Shown piece by piece: positions 62,479-64,000 of a stretch of 64,000 nt of DNA. The first letter of the stretch is position 1. Each line of letters begins with the position of its first letter. Position numbers and translations under genes: made by a program. The notes under the pieces were generated by a model. That model made no database searches. It saw only the letters and a list, made by a program, of their open reading frames with translations, and was not told the DNA's origin. Source of the stretch: Metopolophium dirhodum (Eukaryota > Arthropoda > Insecta > Hemiptera > Aphididae); contig NC_083561.1 in NCBI RefSeq assembly GCF_019925205.1, forward strand, positions 1,301,217-1,365,216, given 5' to 3'.

Positions 62479-63480
62479 GTAGGTAACTGTTTTGGTGTAC
62501 GTGGTTATCACTACGTAGTAGGTGTTGAGTATTCCTTATTATTGAGTTGACAGTGTAATCGATGTATTAAATTTGAATTCGATGATTGATTAAAACACTG
62601 TATATGATGAAAAACGGTTCTGAGCTAGACAGTCTAATTTTTCAGTAACCAAGGTTATCAAACAATTATTTCAATTATATTATTAAAGTTTTAACAAATG
62701 TTTGTACTTTTTTACGTTTATATTTAAAAAGTACCTACTGAGAATTTTCAATTTTGACCTCCCAAAACTACCTATCAACTAAATCCAATTTTCTACCAGA
62801 AACCTTTCTCTAAGTTAATGATTAGAGCATTTTTTCTATTATAAGAAGTGTCTCCAGACACAGAATTAAAAAATAGATAAAAAAAAGGGAAAGTAGATAA
62901 CTGTTCTGCTGTACAGTAGGTGTCAAGTATATATTATCTCGTCTGCATGGAATAATTCACTGTATGTGTATGTGTTAAATTTAAATTCAATGATATATCT
63001 TTACATATGAAAAACGATTCTGAGCGAAGTCTGTCAGCCTATATTGCTAAATATATTTCATGATATATTTTTTGATATTGCTAGTCAAGTAATTTATTTT
63101 ACTATTATTATTATGGTAGGTTGATATTTTTTTATTATTATTTTAATTTGTGAAATTATAGTGATTTTTTTTTTAAATTTCAGAGTTAACAACTTATAAG
63201 GCAACTTGTTAGATTAACTTTGTTAACTTGTCTACTTAGTTTTTAAGTTATTTTGATCATACAGTCAATTTTTAACACAAATTAGAGAAAAAAATCGAAA
63301 AACCAATAGGTTACAAAATAATTATTTTAGTAACTATGTTAACAAATTCATTTGTATTTTATTTGTTTCTCCTGATTATTTTTTAAAGTACTGAGAATTT
63401 TCAATTTTGACCTATTAAAAGTACTAACTAGATCCAATTTATTACTAGAATTCTCCATCGAAGTTGATGGTCACAACATA
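62479..63480 (+). repeat. Two tandem copies of the AACGATTCTGAGCG repeat family
   Basis: Head blocks at 62479-62640 and 62887-63040 share GTAACTGTT/ATAACTGTT, GTAGGTGT, ATTTGAATTC/ATTTAAATTC and GAAAAACGATTCTGAGC-type words. Tail blocks at 62730-62830 and 63380-63480 share GAGAATTTTCAATTTTGACC and TAAATCCAATTT/TAGATCCAATTT. Head-tail-head-tail order shows two copies in the same orientation. Non-coding. Confidence 0.7.
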
Positions 63481-64000
63481 AATTAATAAGAATTTAATAA
63501 TAAATAATATGATTATTCAAAAAGATATGTATAATATGACTTAATAGTTTAAATAATTAATTACACCTACATACCTATATTACTTGACTCTTGAGTAGGT
63601 AAATATTAATTGTAGTCATATGTTAAGTATTGTCTAGATGTATTGCATAATATATCATATTAAAAACATCTATCACCCTAATACTAATTTATTTTTAAAT
63701 AATTTGAATGGCTCTGATATATATTTATATATAATATGTATATAATATATGGACTGTTTAGTGTTTACATGAGTAGTGACTGGAAAAATGATTCTATCGC
63801 TATGACACACGTTTTACGCTCGAAGAGAAATTACAACGACACTGTAAGCATCCATATGCACATTTTGACATTTTTGAACCCCTCCTCCATCTGTCTAAAC
63901 TGTTATTGCATTCATTAATCATTAAAAGCAACTGTTGGATTAAAAAAAATTAAAATCAAAAATGTTTACTGACACTCTGTAGGAGCTGTTTAATTGACAA
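63481..64000. other. AT-rich non-coding to window end
   Basis: The 60-codon frame at 63736-63918 has no support. Confidence 0.4.

Noticed and set aside
1..64000. tRNA, rRNA, CRISPR, prokaryotic operons or viral genes
   Set aside because: No box B-like GTTCRANNC in tRNA context, no direct-repeat/spacer array, no ribosome-binding-site-led gene runs and no reverse transcriptase or capsid-like frames were seen.

Overview
The window is eukaryotic nuclear DNA: strongly AT-rich, with no long uninterrupted reading frames, GT/AG splice signals around short open blocks, many small terminal-inverted-repeat elements, and microsatellites. The base texture (frequent TAGGTACCTAT-like words, TATAATATTAT runs, dispersed repeats carrying AACGATTCTGAGCG) suggests a hemipteran insect, most likely an aphid. 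That is an inference from sequence texture, not a database result. There are no operons, rRNAs, CRISPR arrays or prokaryotic features, and no recognisable tRNA.

Layout. 0-4 kb: two plus-strand exons of an unidentified gene (923-1098 and 3646-3769), whose intron holds an antisense, frame-disrupted cadherin-repeat exon (2857-3196) and a small inverted-repeat element. 4-8 kb: a decayed hAT-like element and a 1.32 kb DNA transposon with 40-bp terminal inverted repeats (6081-7400) that still carries a 123-codon reading frame. 8-24 kb: intergenic or intronic sequence with scattered weak exon candidates, mostly minus strand, two pairs of dispersed repeats, a GC-rich promoter-like block near 13 kb, a nested-repeat MITE at 16.0-16.35 kb and a TA-flanked fold-back MITE at 21.4-21.9 kb. 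23.2-24.26 kb: a GC-rich block ending in the best coding exon of the window (plus strand, Gln/Pro/Ala/Arg-rich, donor at 24258). 24-64 kb: mostly long AT-rich stretches (probably intronic) with a minus-strand terminal exon at 27.3-27.4 kb, further low-confidence minus-strand exons (31.8, 39.2, 49.0, 51.5, 57.2 and 58.6 kb), a cluster of three MITEs at 42.3-43.6 kb, several copies of one dispersed repeat family (29.8, 45.6-46.6, 52.3 and 62.5-63.5 kb), and a GC-rich block at 61 kb.

No gene is complete here: introns are long and most exons are shorter than 200 bases, so gene names are withheld. Only the cadherin repeat is recognised with confidence as a protein family. Mobile elements are classified by their termini. 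All exon calls rest on splice-site context, frame openness and residue composition read by eye.
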